This document shows, in pieces, positions 26,241 to 37,188 of a DNA stretch of 64,000 nucleotides (its first letter is position 1; the number at the start of each line of letters is the position of its first letter). Under the pieces are notes generated by a model. That model was not told the origin of the DNA. It did not search any database and saw only the letters and a program-made list of their open reading frames with translations. Position numbers and translations under genes: made by a program. This DNA comes from Viscum album (taxonomy: Eukaryota > Streptophyta > Magnoliopsida > Santalales > Viscaceae): the NCBI GenBank assembly GCA_963277665.1, contig OY728119.1, forward strand, positions 313,368,206 to 313,432,205, written 5' to 3'.

Positions 26241-28609
26241 CATTAGGATAATCATGTTTATTGAAATAATGAAAAGTCACATTGACCATTATTGAGAAAT
26301 AATATTTGTATTATACATGTACCAAGAACCAATATATGTGGATGACTACCATGCTCAAATATATCAAGGTTATTTCAAGTTTCACATATTCTTAGATGTG
26401 ATAATTAATATTCCATGAATGTTTTAGGACTTTTGAATCAATATTGGATTTTAAGAAAAACTATATGAAGTATCACTTCATCATGGATCTTGTAGAGGAA
26501 ATGAAACTATGGTTATAATTTTTTTCCTACATATGTGAAAATTTAAAAAATGTTCACCTAGTCACCATGGAAGGATTTATTTCCAATAGTGTGGATGATG
26601 TTTGGAGATCAACATCACCCCTATCATGCCCAAGTCAGTGTGTTTCCATCCCCTCCTTCATTATGGTTTTTGGATTATTTTTATCTAAGGAGGATATAAG
26701 ATATTGAAATATTATTCACATATTAATTCATTAATATATCAACACACCTAGAGACAATAATATATGGGTAGTAATTTGTTAATATGATTTTAGATTAAAG
26801 GGATAATATTTTTGGACAGATAGATTAATGTGGGTAAGCAATACATTAATCATTATACATGTATGCAATTTTTTAATAGTTTTTTATTTTCATGAATGAA
26901 TTGTTTCTCTAAAAGTTTCCTTTGATAGATCATTCAAGTTGTGGGAAAATTTGATGTGATGATGATATATTGATGAAAGACAAGTGGATTCATTGATGGG
27001 ATGATAAATTATTGATTGGAGAAGTGTTTTTTATTAGTTTTATTTCCATGTGGTATCATTATCAATAATAATAAATAGTTACATGAAGAAAACGGTTGAA
27101 TATATATAATTATTTCATAGAAAACATGTTAATATTTATCTAATTCTCTTATTTCCGACACAGATTTCTCAAAAGTTGAAATATAATTATTAAATGATGA
27201 TATATTTTTAAGTATTCTTTGTATGATAGTTATGTATGTTCTTTGTAAGAAACTAAAATCCAAAGGGGGGGTATATGAGACCAAGAGGACTTGACATGAT
27301 TTTTGGAGAGATTATTATGATGGTTTCAATGAGAAGTGTACTTTAAATTATAATGATATGATTTTTTTGTTTTCTTTTTTTTCAAGACATAAATCATGAT
27401 GAAACCCAGGTTTTTCCTGTTGATTCATTTAATGTGATGATTTTTTATAATTTTCTGAAATTATTTTGTGTCCCTAGAATAGGTTTGATTATTTAAGAGA
27501 GCGGCTCGATGATTCTTGTAAAAACAACGAACCATACTAGTGTATGAAAACAAGCTTAGTGATTATCTAGGACTGAAAAAAGTGAGTTACTTGGGACTCA
27601 ACTGATATTAAATGAGTGTTAATCAGATTTTTCCACCTATATCAAATTTTGAAGATGATTTATTTCATATAACAAGTCCCTAGTGACTTAGAGTGTTCAG
27701 AGTTGCATGAATATAGGGGGAGTAATAAAATTTTGTGTTAATATTTTTATTGAATATATTCTCGTATAAAATAAATACTATGAGATTTTATGGATGTCAC
27801 TACTGAGGAATGATTAATAGTAAGGTCTATTGAATTTAAATGAGGAGTACCATACAATGGAGAAATTCATTATGAATTTTGGTTGATGTTCTTCCTTATG
27901 AAAAAATTATAAAGATATATATTCTAGAGGTTGTCTCTTTGATAGGAAATGCGTTGGGAAAAAGTCTTTGAATCAAAATGGGGATCAGTATAACGTTGTG
28001 TACCCATAGTTTCTAATTGTATAAATTATAAAAATGACATGGAATATTTCATAGGATATAGGATACTCATTCTTAAATATAAATATGGAGACACACGCCA
28101 TAGATCATTCACCTATGTGAGTAAAATTCACCTATCTAAAAAGACTTGAGGAGTAAATGCCATGATGATAGTAATTATAAGGATAGTTTTAAAGAGTATA
28201 ACTGTAGACTGAACAAATTAGGGTCCAACACACCATTATTCCATCCATGGTCTAAATAATGAAATATTTTAGATTAGATTAGTCAGTATAAATCTATTAA
28301 TGAATCAATAGCCTCTTCAACTCTCACTGTGAAGTCTCCCAATCCCTTAGAAAATTTCATAGAGACTCAAGGATACCCAATAGAACAATATTGAGGGGGA
28401 TTAGATAAAAGTTGGTTTATGGAAGTGGATGATAAATATTTCAATTTCATCTGGTTGTATTTTTTTTGTGAGAGATTTAAATTTATAGAAAATGAAAAAT
28501 TATAAAATAGGTGGTATTTTTTCATAGCTTAGAATTATCGTAAATTATCATAAAGAGAGGAAAATTTATAAAATGTTTAATATAAGAGAATAATTACTTA
28601 TGTGTATAT
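26241..28609. other. AT-rich decayed copia 3' region
   Basis: No intact gene. Purine-rich blocks of the form agggggg or tagggggag lie near 27266, 27713 and 28392, positions that could be 3' ends of separate copia remnants. A less AT-rich patch at 26565-26690 is unassigned. Confidence 0.3.
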
Positions 28610-28855
28610 GTTGTGCATATAAAGTGAATAAAATACCTGATATCATCTAATAGAATAAGTATAATAAATAATCACACAGAAAACAAAATGACAGTTTGTT
28701 TTTTTAAATTCTCTTAAATTGATATGAACCATTTTACTATTATAATTCATGAGATTCAAATATGTATAAGATTCACCATAGCATAGTTATGAGAAGTTAA
28801 AATGTGAGTTTCAAGGTTATACCATGATCTATTGTACTCACATAAAGATTTTAAT
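28610..28855 (+). repeat. LTR-start-like block, copy 2
   Basis: Shares ordered blocks with 20985-21235 (AATAAAAT near the start, GATTCAC, TCTATTGTACTCACAT near the end). The copia-3 RT remnant lies between the two copies, as expected for LTRs, but similarity fades after about 250 bases. Confidence 0.35.
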
Positions 28856-31800
28856 GGGTTTTTGAAATATCGTTGATTTTGAATTATTGATTATTCCAAT
28901 TTTCTAATGATGTACTACAATTTTTACAGCATTAGTGGAATCAAATACATTGTGATGGCATTATATTTTTAGTATATTTTGTCTTTTTTATATTTTTAAT
29001 GGGTTTTTTGTAGAATATAATTAAATTGATTGAAGGGTGATGTATGATTTAAAAAAATGATTAATATTGGTTTTATTTCATTATTGGGGATGTAGTATTA
29101 TAACATCCTTGATATTTGAAAATCATTTCATTTAATTAACATCCACTTCCCAAGATGATTTTGATAAAAATTCACAGTTTTGGATTTAATCCAAACCTCA
29201 ATAATGGTTCTAATATTGATCGATTATCATTTATGGAATGTTAAATATTTAATAAACCCATTTTTATTTCATCTTCTAATAATCCTTATAATATACATTT
29301 CAAACAAGATGTGTCAATAATACTTATCATATCAAGTTTCAAATATACAATGTTAATTTAAAGAATTCCACTTGATAGAAATATCTCAATCACATAAACA
29401 CACCCAAATTATAATTAACCAAAATGGCTGATTAGATCAGATATTAATATGGAATTAATATATTTGGGATAATTTAGATTATTTTTTAAAATGAAATGAT
29501 AAAGATGAGTGGTGAAAAATAAACTGTGTATCAAATACACACAAATAAGGGGAGGTAATGATAGTCTACTGATTGAACAAGAAAGTGAATAATGAAAGGG
29601 GGTTTATATGAATTAATCTATTTTAATACCATGCATATTACACAATAGATTTTGTATGAGAATAAAAAATTATAATTATAATATATTAATTGAACATCAA
29701 TTGAAATTACAATCACACTCAATCAATTACAATTGAAAACACTTAAAGTACATGAATATACATAATAGTGGAATGATATATGACGTGGAGACTTTAGTTT
29801 GGAAGGTATTGTTAAGAATTTTGAATTTCTATGGCCATGCTAATATATACTTCTATGTGATGAAGTTCCAAACTCATATATGTAGAAGAGGGGAGTGAAT
29901 TTATATCACTAGGTGGTGGACTATTTTCCTTCTAAAATGTGTATCCACATTGGCTCAACTGCTTGACCTTGTAGAAATAACAATTTAGAGAAAGAAGCTT
30001 CATTAATATTGAAGATATAAATTTTTGTAGTTCCCCATCTAAATTTGGCGATAGTAGGGGATTTTTATCCAATGATGTAGTCTTTTTCCAAAACCATGTG
30101 TTGTTCTCTAGTTTTATCAATAAATTTTCAAAGGCCAAAATGAAAATAGGTTCTTGGCCAGGAAGAAGCCCAAAAATCCAAATCATTTATTATACAAAGT
30201 TGGGATCATATATATTTATAAAAAAACATGAACATTGGAAAAAATATTAATTAATTTTTAGTGAAAGTTATGTGATGGGAGTAACATAAAAATATCAATT
30301 AATATGCAATATCAATTACCTTTCACTTAATATACTCAATGATGTCATGTATAAAAAATAACAAAATAACAAAATTATTATCAGTCATCAACAAATTTGA
30401 AAATATTTTTTCCTTAAATCTGGGTGGGTCTAGACTAGTTCCATCATCCATAATGAAATCATCCACAAATAGTTTCTGAAATCTTGTGTCAAAACAATTC
30501 ATGTTTCACATTATAAATATTAATTGGATAATTTGTTCCCTCAAATTTGAAACCTCTCAAAATGATGTCAATATTGTTTATGGGGGTTCGCTCATTCACC
30601 TAATAAAAGTTAAAATCATAATGTTTGTAAGAGATATCATATTCTGTTATAAAATCTTTTGGGAAAAATAAATAGGTATGTTTTTTGTTTTTTTAGTGGC
30701 TATGGGATGATAGGAAAATAATTTCCTAAGGATAGAAAAATAGGGGGGAAACACCAACATGGAAAAATAAATGATTATATTTTGAAATGAGACAAGGATG
30801 AAATTGGAAACACATATTTAAAAGGGTTCAAATGTGTCATTAATATTATATAGATGTATAAAATTGGAAGATGATTAAATGTTGAAATATTTACAAACAC
30901 AAAAAACATCTCCCAATGACACATGAAAATTTGATGCAAATATTCTGTTTTTCTTAGTTTCCTTTTTCTTTTTTTAATTTTTTTAACGTTTCACTTAAAA
31001 CATATTTCAAAAGAATATCTCATAAATTTTATAATCTAGTTAGATCTTGAATTATAAAATTTATAAAAATATCAATGGTTGAGTAAGAGTAATATTTGAC
31101 CCACCCAAAAAACAACCCATTATTTTTGTCAATTTTTCTCAATTTCATCAATTTTTTGGGCATTATTTAATAAAAGTTGTAAAAATGGAAATAATTATAT
31201 ATCTATTCCCAAAACTAGCCAAATGAAAACTTCTCCCCACACATAAATGTATTCTTACACTCTTGCATAAGATGAAAAATTGAAAATCAAGGAATTGATT
31301 CCTAAAATGAAATTAATTCCCCCACACATTAGTTTCAAAAAAATTATTCAATGAAAATTCATGTAGATGTTGGGTGGAAAAAGGTTGTTATAATATTATT
31401 TGGTTATGAAAATGGTTTACAAGGATTGAAGGTGTTTCAAAATGAGGATCCAAGTGAGGTTAATGGGAGACTATTTGGTTATATTTATTATCATTTGGTT
31501 CCAAAATATCCCTTATAATATTAATGCAAAACAAGGTTGAAAATAATACTCAAAGGTCCCCAAACTCAAGAATAAAAATTGTGGGTGTACAAAATAAAAT
31601 ACCAAAATAGACTCCTATGTGAACTTTTAAAGAAAGATTATCTTGTTCTTATTAGTTACAGAATAATCATTTAACAAATAGAAAATTGTGCATTCCAAAT
31701 TTAATGGTCATGAAAAATATATTATCCAATATTATGATAAAAAAAAGGTTTTATATGAAACAAAATTCTGGAATCTTATTATTGTTTAGAAAAAAATAAA

Positions 31801-32099
31801 AACATAATGGTGAGTAATTTTTACATTTTTTAATTTTTGTTTTTTGTTTTTATTTTTTAAAATAAACACCCTCACAATAGAGAATGTTGGAAAACAGTTA
31901 ATGAAAAAATAGGTAACAAAATTGAGAGAGATGGTGTGAATTAGATGGGGAAGAAACATATATATATATATATATATACAAGGAGGATAAATATAGAGAT
32001 TTAAAGGGAAATATCTTCCCTTGTTTTGGATTTGGTCAGTTTTTGTCTCCATCCAATGGTGGGTTAACTCCAGTGGTTAGGGATTTTGTGAAGTGGATG
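28856..32099. other. AT-rich region downstream of the Athila pol
   Basis: On the minus strand this follows the Athila integrase, so it should hold that element's 3' region and LTR, but I cannot place a boundary. A minus-strand frame at 29932-30186 encodes 84 residues that I do not recognise. A (TA)n microsatellite lies at about 31958-31978. Confidence 0.3.
31958..31978. repeat. (TA)n microsatellite
   Basis: About ten uninterrupted AT dinucleotides. Confidence 0.95.
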
Positions 32100-32554
32100 T
32101 GTTTCCTGGGGTGTGTGTACTCTCAAGGTGATTATTCAAGTTATGTCCATTAACCCTGAATATCATTTTGGAAGTGGGGCCAGGGAATTGAAAATTACTA
32201 AATGGGTAAACATTAGTAATAATAAAAGTTCCCCCCCCAAGGAGAATTAAACATACATTGGTGAAGCAGAAATTTTGAATTAAAGACCACTACCTTTTCA
32301 CCTCCATGAAATACCATTTGTATAATGTTTTCATCATGGAGAACCTTATATTTTTCTTTAATTATTTTTTAAATCTCAAAAGAATATAGGTGATGCTTCT
32401 TAAATTCATTCATCTACATGAATATAATCTCAATATATTTTTCACAATCAAAATTTTAATTTTTCACAAACCAAAATGATTTATATTATATGTTAACTAG
32501 TAAGTGACATTCCTTACAAAAAAAATCCGTGTTGGAGACATCCCAAGGGATACT
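32100..32554 (-). pseudogene. Athila-type integrase C-terminus (segment 3 of 3)
   Basis: Read on the minus strand from 32554 downwards, GMSPTRIFF follows directly on the frame broken at 42898. Next come IKEKYKVLHDENI (about 32375-32335), a GGEKVVVFNS block (about 32300-32270) and ITNVYPF...FRVNGHNLN (about 32220-32130). Athila/Tat integrases have the same order: GMSPYRLVYGK, YKEKTKxFHD, GxxVLLFNSRL, then VxNVFPxG...FKVNGxRLK. Frameshifts and stops are present. It was parted from segment 2 by the 10.3-kb chromovirus insertion. Confidence 0.85.
32550..32554 (+). repeat. Left target site duplication (atact)
   Basis: Identical to 42898-42902. The pair flanks the 10.3-kb element exactly and is the 5-bp size expected for Ty3/gypsy integrases. 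Confidence 0.92.
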
Positions 32555-32718
32555 TGTAACGACCCAAAGTTTCATTAATGGAAAATCCCTCTTGATCCAG
32601 TTAAATGTTTCTTTATGAAAATTTTTTTTATAAGATGTCAACTTCTTTAAGTTTTACGTTAAGATTTGTGACCGTTACTTTTATAGCCGTTGAACAGTGA
32701 TCATCTGGGTAGTTTAAA

Positions 32719-32724
32719 TATAAG
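32719..32724 (+). promoter_or_regulatory. TATA-like box upstream of LTR ORF (5' copy)
   Basis: TATAAG inside tttaaatataagg lies 44 bases before the ATG of the LTR ORF, a spacing compatible with a very short 5' UTR. Identical in the 3' LTR. Sequence-only inference. Confidence 0.35.
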
Positions 32725-32762
32725 GCTTTAACGAAACCATTTCTACTCAGACAAAGGAAGCG

Positions 32763-33032
32763 ATGGCCTCATCCAGTAGAATTTCCCCTTACGAAGCCCA
32801 TTTTTCGGAGCTCGGAAAAGAGGTGGCGTCTTTGGGCTTTGCCCTTGACCAAGCCCAAGCTGAGCTTCATCAAGTCAAGCTCGAACGTGATCGTCTACGG
32901 GAAAAATGGAAGTTGATAGAGATCACCACTCGAGCGATGTTATCCGAGCAACCCCAAGAGTCGGTCACCATCGCACACCTTACCCTTAGGTCTTATGCGG
33001 CTATTTTAAGGGGTTATGTAACAAATAAGTAG
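32763..33032 (+). CDS. 89-aa LTR-embedded ORF, coiled-coil-like (5' copy)
   Basis: An ATG ORF of 89 codons lies in U3 of the LTR. Its start context (gcgATGGCC) fits plant preference. The stretch is clearly GC-richer (roughly half GC) than the AT-rich DNA right after its stop. Residues about 14-50 (SELGKEVASL, ALDQAQAELHQVK, then a charged ERDRLREKW) have heptad-like spacing of Leu, Val and Ala, suggesting a coiled coil. The C-terminal part (about 62-86) is mixed hydrophobic. I see no zinc finger, signal peptide or membrane segment, and I do not recognise the family. It lies upstream of the main LTR TATA box, so it would need its own promoter. The 3' copy differs at three codons, all amino-acid changing. 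It could be a captured host exon, an element-encoded accessory protein, or a chance ORF. Confidence 0.45.
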   Translation: MASSSRISPYEAHFSELGKEVASLGFALDQAQAELHQVKLERDRLREKWKLIEITTRAMLSEQPQESVTIAHLTLRSYAAILRGYVTNK

Positions 33033-33875
33033 CACCATGTTCATGTACATTATTTTTGTATATAATAATGAATATAATTTCTAGTCATTTTTGATGCATT
33101 GTAATTAGTTTTTAAAGTACAACTGATGTTTTTAGTTATTATTTAATTAAGAACAATATTTTATTAAATTAAATGATTTTTGAATTAAATAATATTTTAA
33201 TAAAATATTATTATTAATATTAAATTAATTTTTATTAAATATAAATGATCTTATAATTTTATGAATGCAATTAAAATTTTTATTAAGGTTTGAAAGCCAT
33301 TTCTGTCAAAACTCGTGAATTTTTTATAAATGTCGGTTTTTATTTTAAAAGTGAAAATTCACATATTTAGAAAATTATTTAGATAAAATAAATATTATTT
33401 TTGGAATCAGGACGTCGAAATTATCCAACGGTGAATTTTTCATAATTTTCTGAGACAGTCAAATTTTTGGGTAAAAATTAAATACCATTTAAATATATAA
33501 TGTGTTTTATGACATCATAATGACCCAATGGTGATGTAATAAAATACCATAATCCTTATGTTCGGCCAATATGTGTTTTATCATTAAAATAATGAGGTTT
33601 TGGGTTTGTTTGAATCACTTTTCAAAGCATTAATGGAGCCCTCAAGACTTATTCAACACTTTGCCTTTTTAAATTAATTTCCATGGGAGTGTGACTCACC
33701 TCCACATAAGCAACCCTAATTTTTTAATAAGTTCGGACCTTGGACTTGTAAAATATTGTTTTCCTCTTTCCTTTTCCAGAAACCATGGGCAAATACCATG
33801 GGATGGTTTTTGGTTTGGATTATTTTAATATAAGGGGTCCCAAACCTAAATAATAAAGAATTCTCTCACATTTCC

Positions 33876-33883
33876 TATATAAA
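33876..33883 (+). promoter_or_regulatory. TATA box of the 5' LTR
   Basis: TATATAAA followed by ccacccaagctcccacttcc, a typical plant core promoter with a pyrimidine-rich start region about 25-35 bases downstream. Conserved in the 3' LTR. Confidence 0.7.
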
Positions 33884-34694
33884 CCCACCCAAGCTCCCAC
33901 TTCCTCCTCTCTCAAAGCCCTTGAAGTTCGTCCAACCTCTGCCCTAATCTCTCTAGAATCCTCTCAAGGTGCCCCAAGCTCCAAAGAATCCTCTCACAAG
34001 CCTCTCTCTAGCCTTTGGAAGCACACTTCCAAGTAAGGGTTTTTTCTTCCTTTCTCATTTTTTTCAATTTTCTTTAAGTTGTATTGCCCTTTTAATTTCA
34101 ATTATGAATGTTGGGGTATGGTTTCGCACCTCCCCCATACTGCCCTCTTATTGTTTGAATGATGGGAGAACCCTTTCTCTCTCATTAAATTCCTCCCATG
34201 TACACCCGTTACTATGCCGAAATTCCGAAAGGAACTTCTCTCTCCTCTTTTATATTCAAGCAATACTTTTGTATCATGAATCTAAATTCCTTTTCAATTG
34301 TTGGGACATGTATCTATATGACCTTATTACTGTCCATTACATGTAAATATGATGAGGAACCCCTTTCTCTCTCATCAGCCTTTTTATGAATTCTTATGTC
34401 ACGCCGTTACGCTGCCGAAATCACACCGATTTTCTAAGCCAATATCATTGTGTAGTGAATATCATGCCCATTTCTCCATCAAGGGTATTCACCTTTATGC
34501 ACATTTACTTATTGATTGTAAAGTTTCATGTATGAATTCCACATTCCTTTATTGTGGAATAAATGGTTATGTTTTATGAATCCATGTTTTATGATCCATG
34601 TGGCACACTTATGCATGAAATGAAATGTTTAAGAAGGGTGTGCCCTGATAGCGCTCCAATGCATTGGGTAAAGTATAGTATCATGATACGTCAT

Positions 34695-34811
34695 GTGCAA
34701 TGAGTGTTGACTCATGCTAATTCAAGTGCAACGATGGTTTACTCGTGCTTCAAGTGCAATGAGGGTTTACTCATGCTCTATGTGCAATGAGCCTTGGCTC
34801 ATGCTAATTCA
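34695..34811 (+). repeat. Tandem hairpin array (5' LTR)
   Basis: Four units start with gtgcaa at 34695, 34726, 34754 and 34782 (periods 31, 28, 28). Each holds a short inverted repeat: ATGAGT/ACTCAT, ACGAT/ACTCGT (one mismatch in this copy), ATGAG/CTCAT and ATGAGCC/GGCTCAT. The array lies downstream of the LTR TATA box, so it would be in the RNA. Confidence 0.85.
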
Positions 34812-35206
34812 ATGTTAAGTGTTGTTGCCACATTTCCATGCTATGATTATCATGCTTTATCATGACTTTATGTTCATGTTTCTCTTATGCTCTATTGATA
34901 TGCCTATTGCCTAACATGTATTGTACTCCTCATGTTATTCATTATGTACTCCCTTACTGGGCTTTATAGCTCACCCTTTTCTTATGCATGTCCTCAGGTT
35001 ATCCCATGCAATGCTAAGTACGAAGGAATGTAGTGGTCATGTAAAGGAAGTTTTCAATAAGGATGTTTTATTTCAAGTTAAAGTTTTTATGTAATGATCC
35101 TAAGCCCCAAAGACACTAATCCTCTCGATCTTCTTTGTTGTATCAAGTGAAGTTTTATGTAATAAAGCATGTTTTAAGTTGTAATAAAAAGCAGGGTTGT
35201 CATAGT

Positions 35207-35217
35207 TGGTATCAGAG
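35207..35217 (+). other. Primer binding site (tRNA-Met type)
   Basis: TGGTATCAGAG matches the complement of the initiator tRNA-Met 3' end, the usual primer of plant Ty3/gypsy elements. It lies two bases after the 5' LTR. Confidence 0.93.
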
Positions 35218-35703
35218 GATAGGTTTAGTTATTTTTGGGATTAAGAAACCCTAGTAAAGCCTTAGATACAAGACTAAGCATAATAAAAACATCCCTAAGT
35301 TTTGGTAAATACTAAGTAAGTGGTTTATCAAACAAATACATCCCTGTCTGGATACGAGCAGGTAGAGGCGGCTCTGGCACAAATGTATCCTAGGGGTAAA
35401 ACCCGAAAACACCGCTTTGAGCTAGACTCGAACGGGAACTGGTGCATGACAACGGGCCTTGCTGCACTCTTGGTTACGACACTCCCGGGGGATATGTTTT
35501 GATAAATTCATAATCTTAGTATGAACCCTTATTAAGGGAAAAATGCCCCTAAGAATATATGTTAGAAGGAAGATCATGAAAAGCCTGGATTGAATCCTAT
35601 AGACTCATGAGTTAAAGAGATTAAAGTTTATTTATAAGTTGTCAACTTTTGTCTTTGGATTACCCTTTATGTGTTACCCCTAACTTTCCTTTTATTCCAA
35701 CCA
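35218..35703 (+). other. Leader between primer site and gag
   Basis: No ATG-started gene. The open stretch 35320-35502 begins with GTG and is not supported as a gene. The part at about 35440-35512 is clearly similar to the leader of the old minus-strand copy (about 57195-57270), including cactcttgg, gacactccc and ggggatat. It probably holds the 5' UTR functions of the genomic RNA, such as packaging or dimerisation. Confidence 0.6.
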
Positions 35704-37188
35704 ATGGCCGGTAATAGGAGAACTCAGGCTAACAACCGTTGTGAAGATCAGTGTGATGATTGTACCAATGAGATGCCCAATCCAATGGGAGCGGGAATCG
35801 CGAACTTTGTCACGCTTCCCTCTCAGTTAACTCAAGTTTTGAATAGAAACACTGGTCAAGAGGAACGTTCAACCCCCCCTAAGAAAGAACAAGTCGCTAT
35901 TGAAAGCTTCATGAGACAAAGGCCTCCTACTTTTAGTGGATCATCCGATCCCACGATTGCTGAACAATGGATCAACTCCATTGAAAAGATATTCTCCATC
36001 CTCCAATGCTCTGAAAAAGAGAAGGTTCTCCTGGCGGCTTATCGTATGGAGGGTGAAGCTGATCAATGGTGGACGTTGATCAAAAATACGAAGCCTGAGG
36101 AGGAGATCGAGGCTTTGGAATGGAAGGTATTCCGGAAGATGTTTTTCGATAAATATTTTCCACGCACCCTCCGTCTTAAGATGGAAAGGGACTTCCTTTC
36201 CCTCAAGCAGAACGATGAGGAATCTGTGGGAGCGTACGAGGCAAACTTCACAAGGCTTGCACGATACGCTTCCGGCTTTGTCGTTACCCCCGAATGCAAG
36301 GTTGACCGCTTCTTTGGTGGGCTGAAGCCTAGCTTGCGGAAAGCATTAGCGATCCGTGACTTCGACAGATATGAGGAAATTGTCCGATGTGCCCTCAAGG
36401 TTGAAAGGGAGATCGGAGAATCACAGGGGTATCATGGGGACAAGAAGCAGAAGGTGGACTTCAATACTGGTGGTCCGATGGATAAATCCAACGGCGCTAA
36501 GAAATTCCAGCACCCCACTTGCCAAAAGTGTGGAAAGAAGCACCCGGGAAATTGCCTTAGGGGGACAAGAAAATGCTTCAAGTGTGGAAGAGAAGGGCAC
36601 CTAGCTGTTAACTGTCAGCAAGAAGGACCCGTGACTGCGACGGAGGGGAGGAACGCTCCGTTCGAACCTCAACGTGTTGTTCAATGCTTCAAATGCAAAG
36701 AACCGGGTCATTTTGAAAATCAGTGCCCTAATCCAAGGGTTATCGGAGGCAATCAACAACCTCCAAGACAGCAAGGAAGAGCTTTTGCCATCACTTCTGC
36801 CGAAGTGAACCCCGACAACGAAGTGGTGACAGGTACGCTAGTTATTCATTCAAGAATAACGAACGTACTTTTTGATTCAGGTTCTACGCATTCTTTTATA
36901 TCTCAAAAGTTTAGTAGAACAATCCCTGCACCACCACAAATCATGGAAGTAAAGATGTCGGTGAGTACGGCAAATGGGGCAATCATTGCATCCCATGAGT
37001 ATAAGTCCTCCCCTGTTATAATCTGTGGATTGAATTTCCCGGCGAACCTCGTCATACTCCCTTTGGTGGAATTTGATGCAATTCTTGGCATGGATTGGCT
37101 TTCCTTATATAGAGCCAACATAAATTGTCGGGAGAGGGAAATCACACTCCATATGGAGAATCGACCCCCGATTCTTTACAAGTGTTAG
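35704..37188 (+). CDS. gag-PR: Gag and aspartic protease of the chromovirus
   Basis: 494 codons from the ATG at 35704 (MAGNRRTQ), chosen because the frame upstream has only a GTG. The old copy has a matching ATG at 56986 (minus strand) before NRRPLSKNRC. Residues about 70-235 are the retrotransposon gag/capsid domain, starting RPPTFSGSSDP and containing EADQWW. Two CCHC zinc knuckles follow, CFKCGREGHLAVNC (from residue 291) and CFKCKEPGHFENQC (from residue 328), and a partial CQKCGKKHPGNC lies before them. The protease active site is DSG at residues 391-393 (LFDSGSTHSFIS), and the flap-side ILGMDW follows near 464. Gag forms the particle and binds RNA; the protease would cut the polyprotein. 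It ends at an in-frame TAG, after which the same frame continues into RT. Confidence 0.93.
   Translation: MAGNRRTQANNRCEDQCDDCTNEMPNPMGAGIANFVTLPSQLTQVLNRNTGQEERSTPPKKEQVAIESFMRQRPPTFSGSSDPTIAEQWINSIEKIFSILQCSEKEKVLLAAYRMEGEADQWWTLIKNTKPEEEIEALEWKVFRKMFFDKYFPRTLRLKMERDFLSLKQNDEESVGAYEANFTRLARYASGFVVTPECKVDRFFGGLKPSLRKALAIRDFDRYEEIVRCALKVEREIGESQGYHGDKKQKVDFNTGGPMDKSNGAKKFQHPTCQKCGKKHPGNCLRGTRKCFKCGREGHLAVNCQQEGPVTATEGRNAPFEPQRVVQCFKCKEPGHFENQCPNPRVIGGNQQPPRQQGRAFAITSAEVNPDNEVVTGTLVIHSRITNVLFDSGSTHSFISQKFSRTIPAPPQIMEVKMSVSTANGAIIASHEYKSSPVIICGLNFPANLVILPLVEFDAILGMDWLSLYRANINCREREITLHMENRPPILYKC

Larger units (their letters stand above)
32555..35204 (+). repeat. 5' LTR of the 10.3-kb chromovirus
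   Basis: Starts TGTAACGACCC and ends GTCATA two bases before the primer site. Order inside: a TATA-like box and an 89-codon ORF near the left end; a very AT-rich stretch (33050-33700); a strong TATATAAA at 33876-33883 followed by a pyrimidine-rich start region; a tandem hairpin array at 34695-34811; and AATAAA-like signals near 35160-35190. If transcription starts about 30 bases after the strong TATA and stops near the end, R would be over 1 kb. Confidence 0.95.

Noticed and set aside
29932..30186. 84-codon minus-strand ORF downstream of Athila integrase
   Set aside because: I could not match it to Athila gag, pol or env-like proteins, and length alone is weak evidence.
33969..34579. Two further open stretches in the LTR (125 and 76 codons), present in both LTRs
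   Set aside because: The first begins with GTG, composition is like the surrounding LTR, and shared presence is explained by LTR identity.
34695..34811. CRISPR-like array
   Set aside because: Units are short, contiguous and self-complementary with no unique spacers, and the DNA is plant retrotransposon sequence.
35320..35502. 60-codon open stretch in the leader
   Set aside because: It starts with GTG, not ATG, and the matching part of the old copy is not open in the same way.
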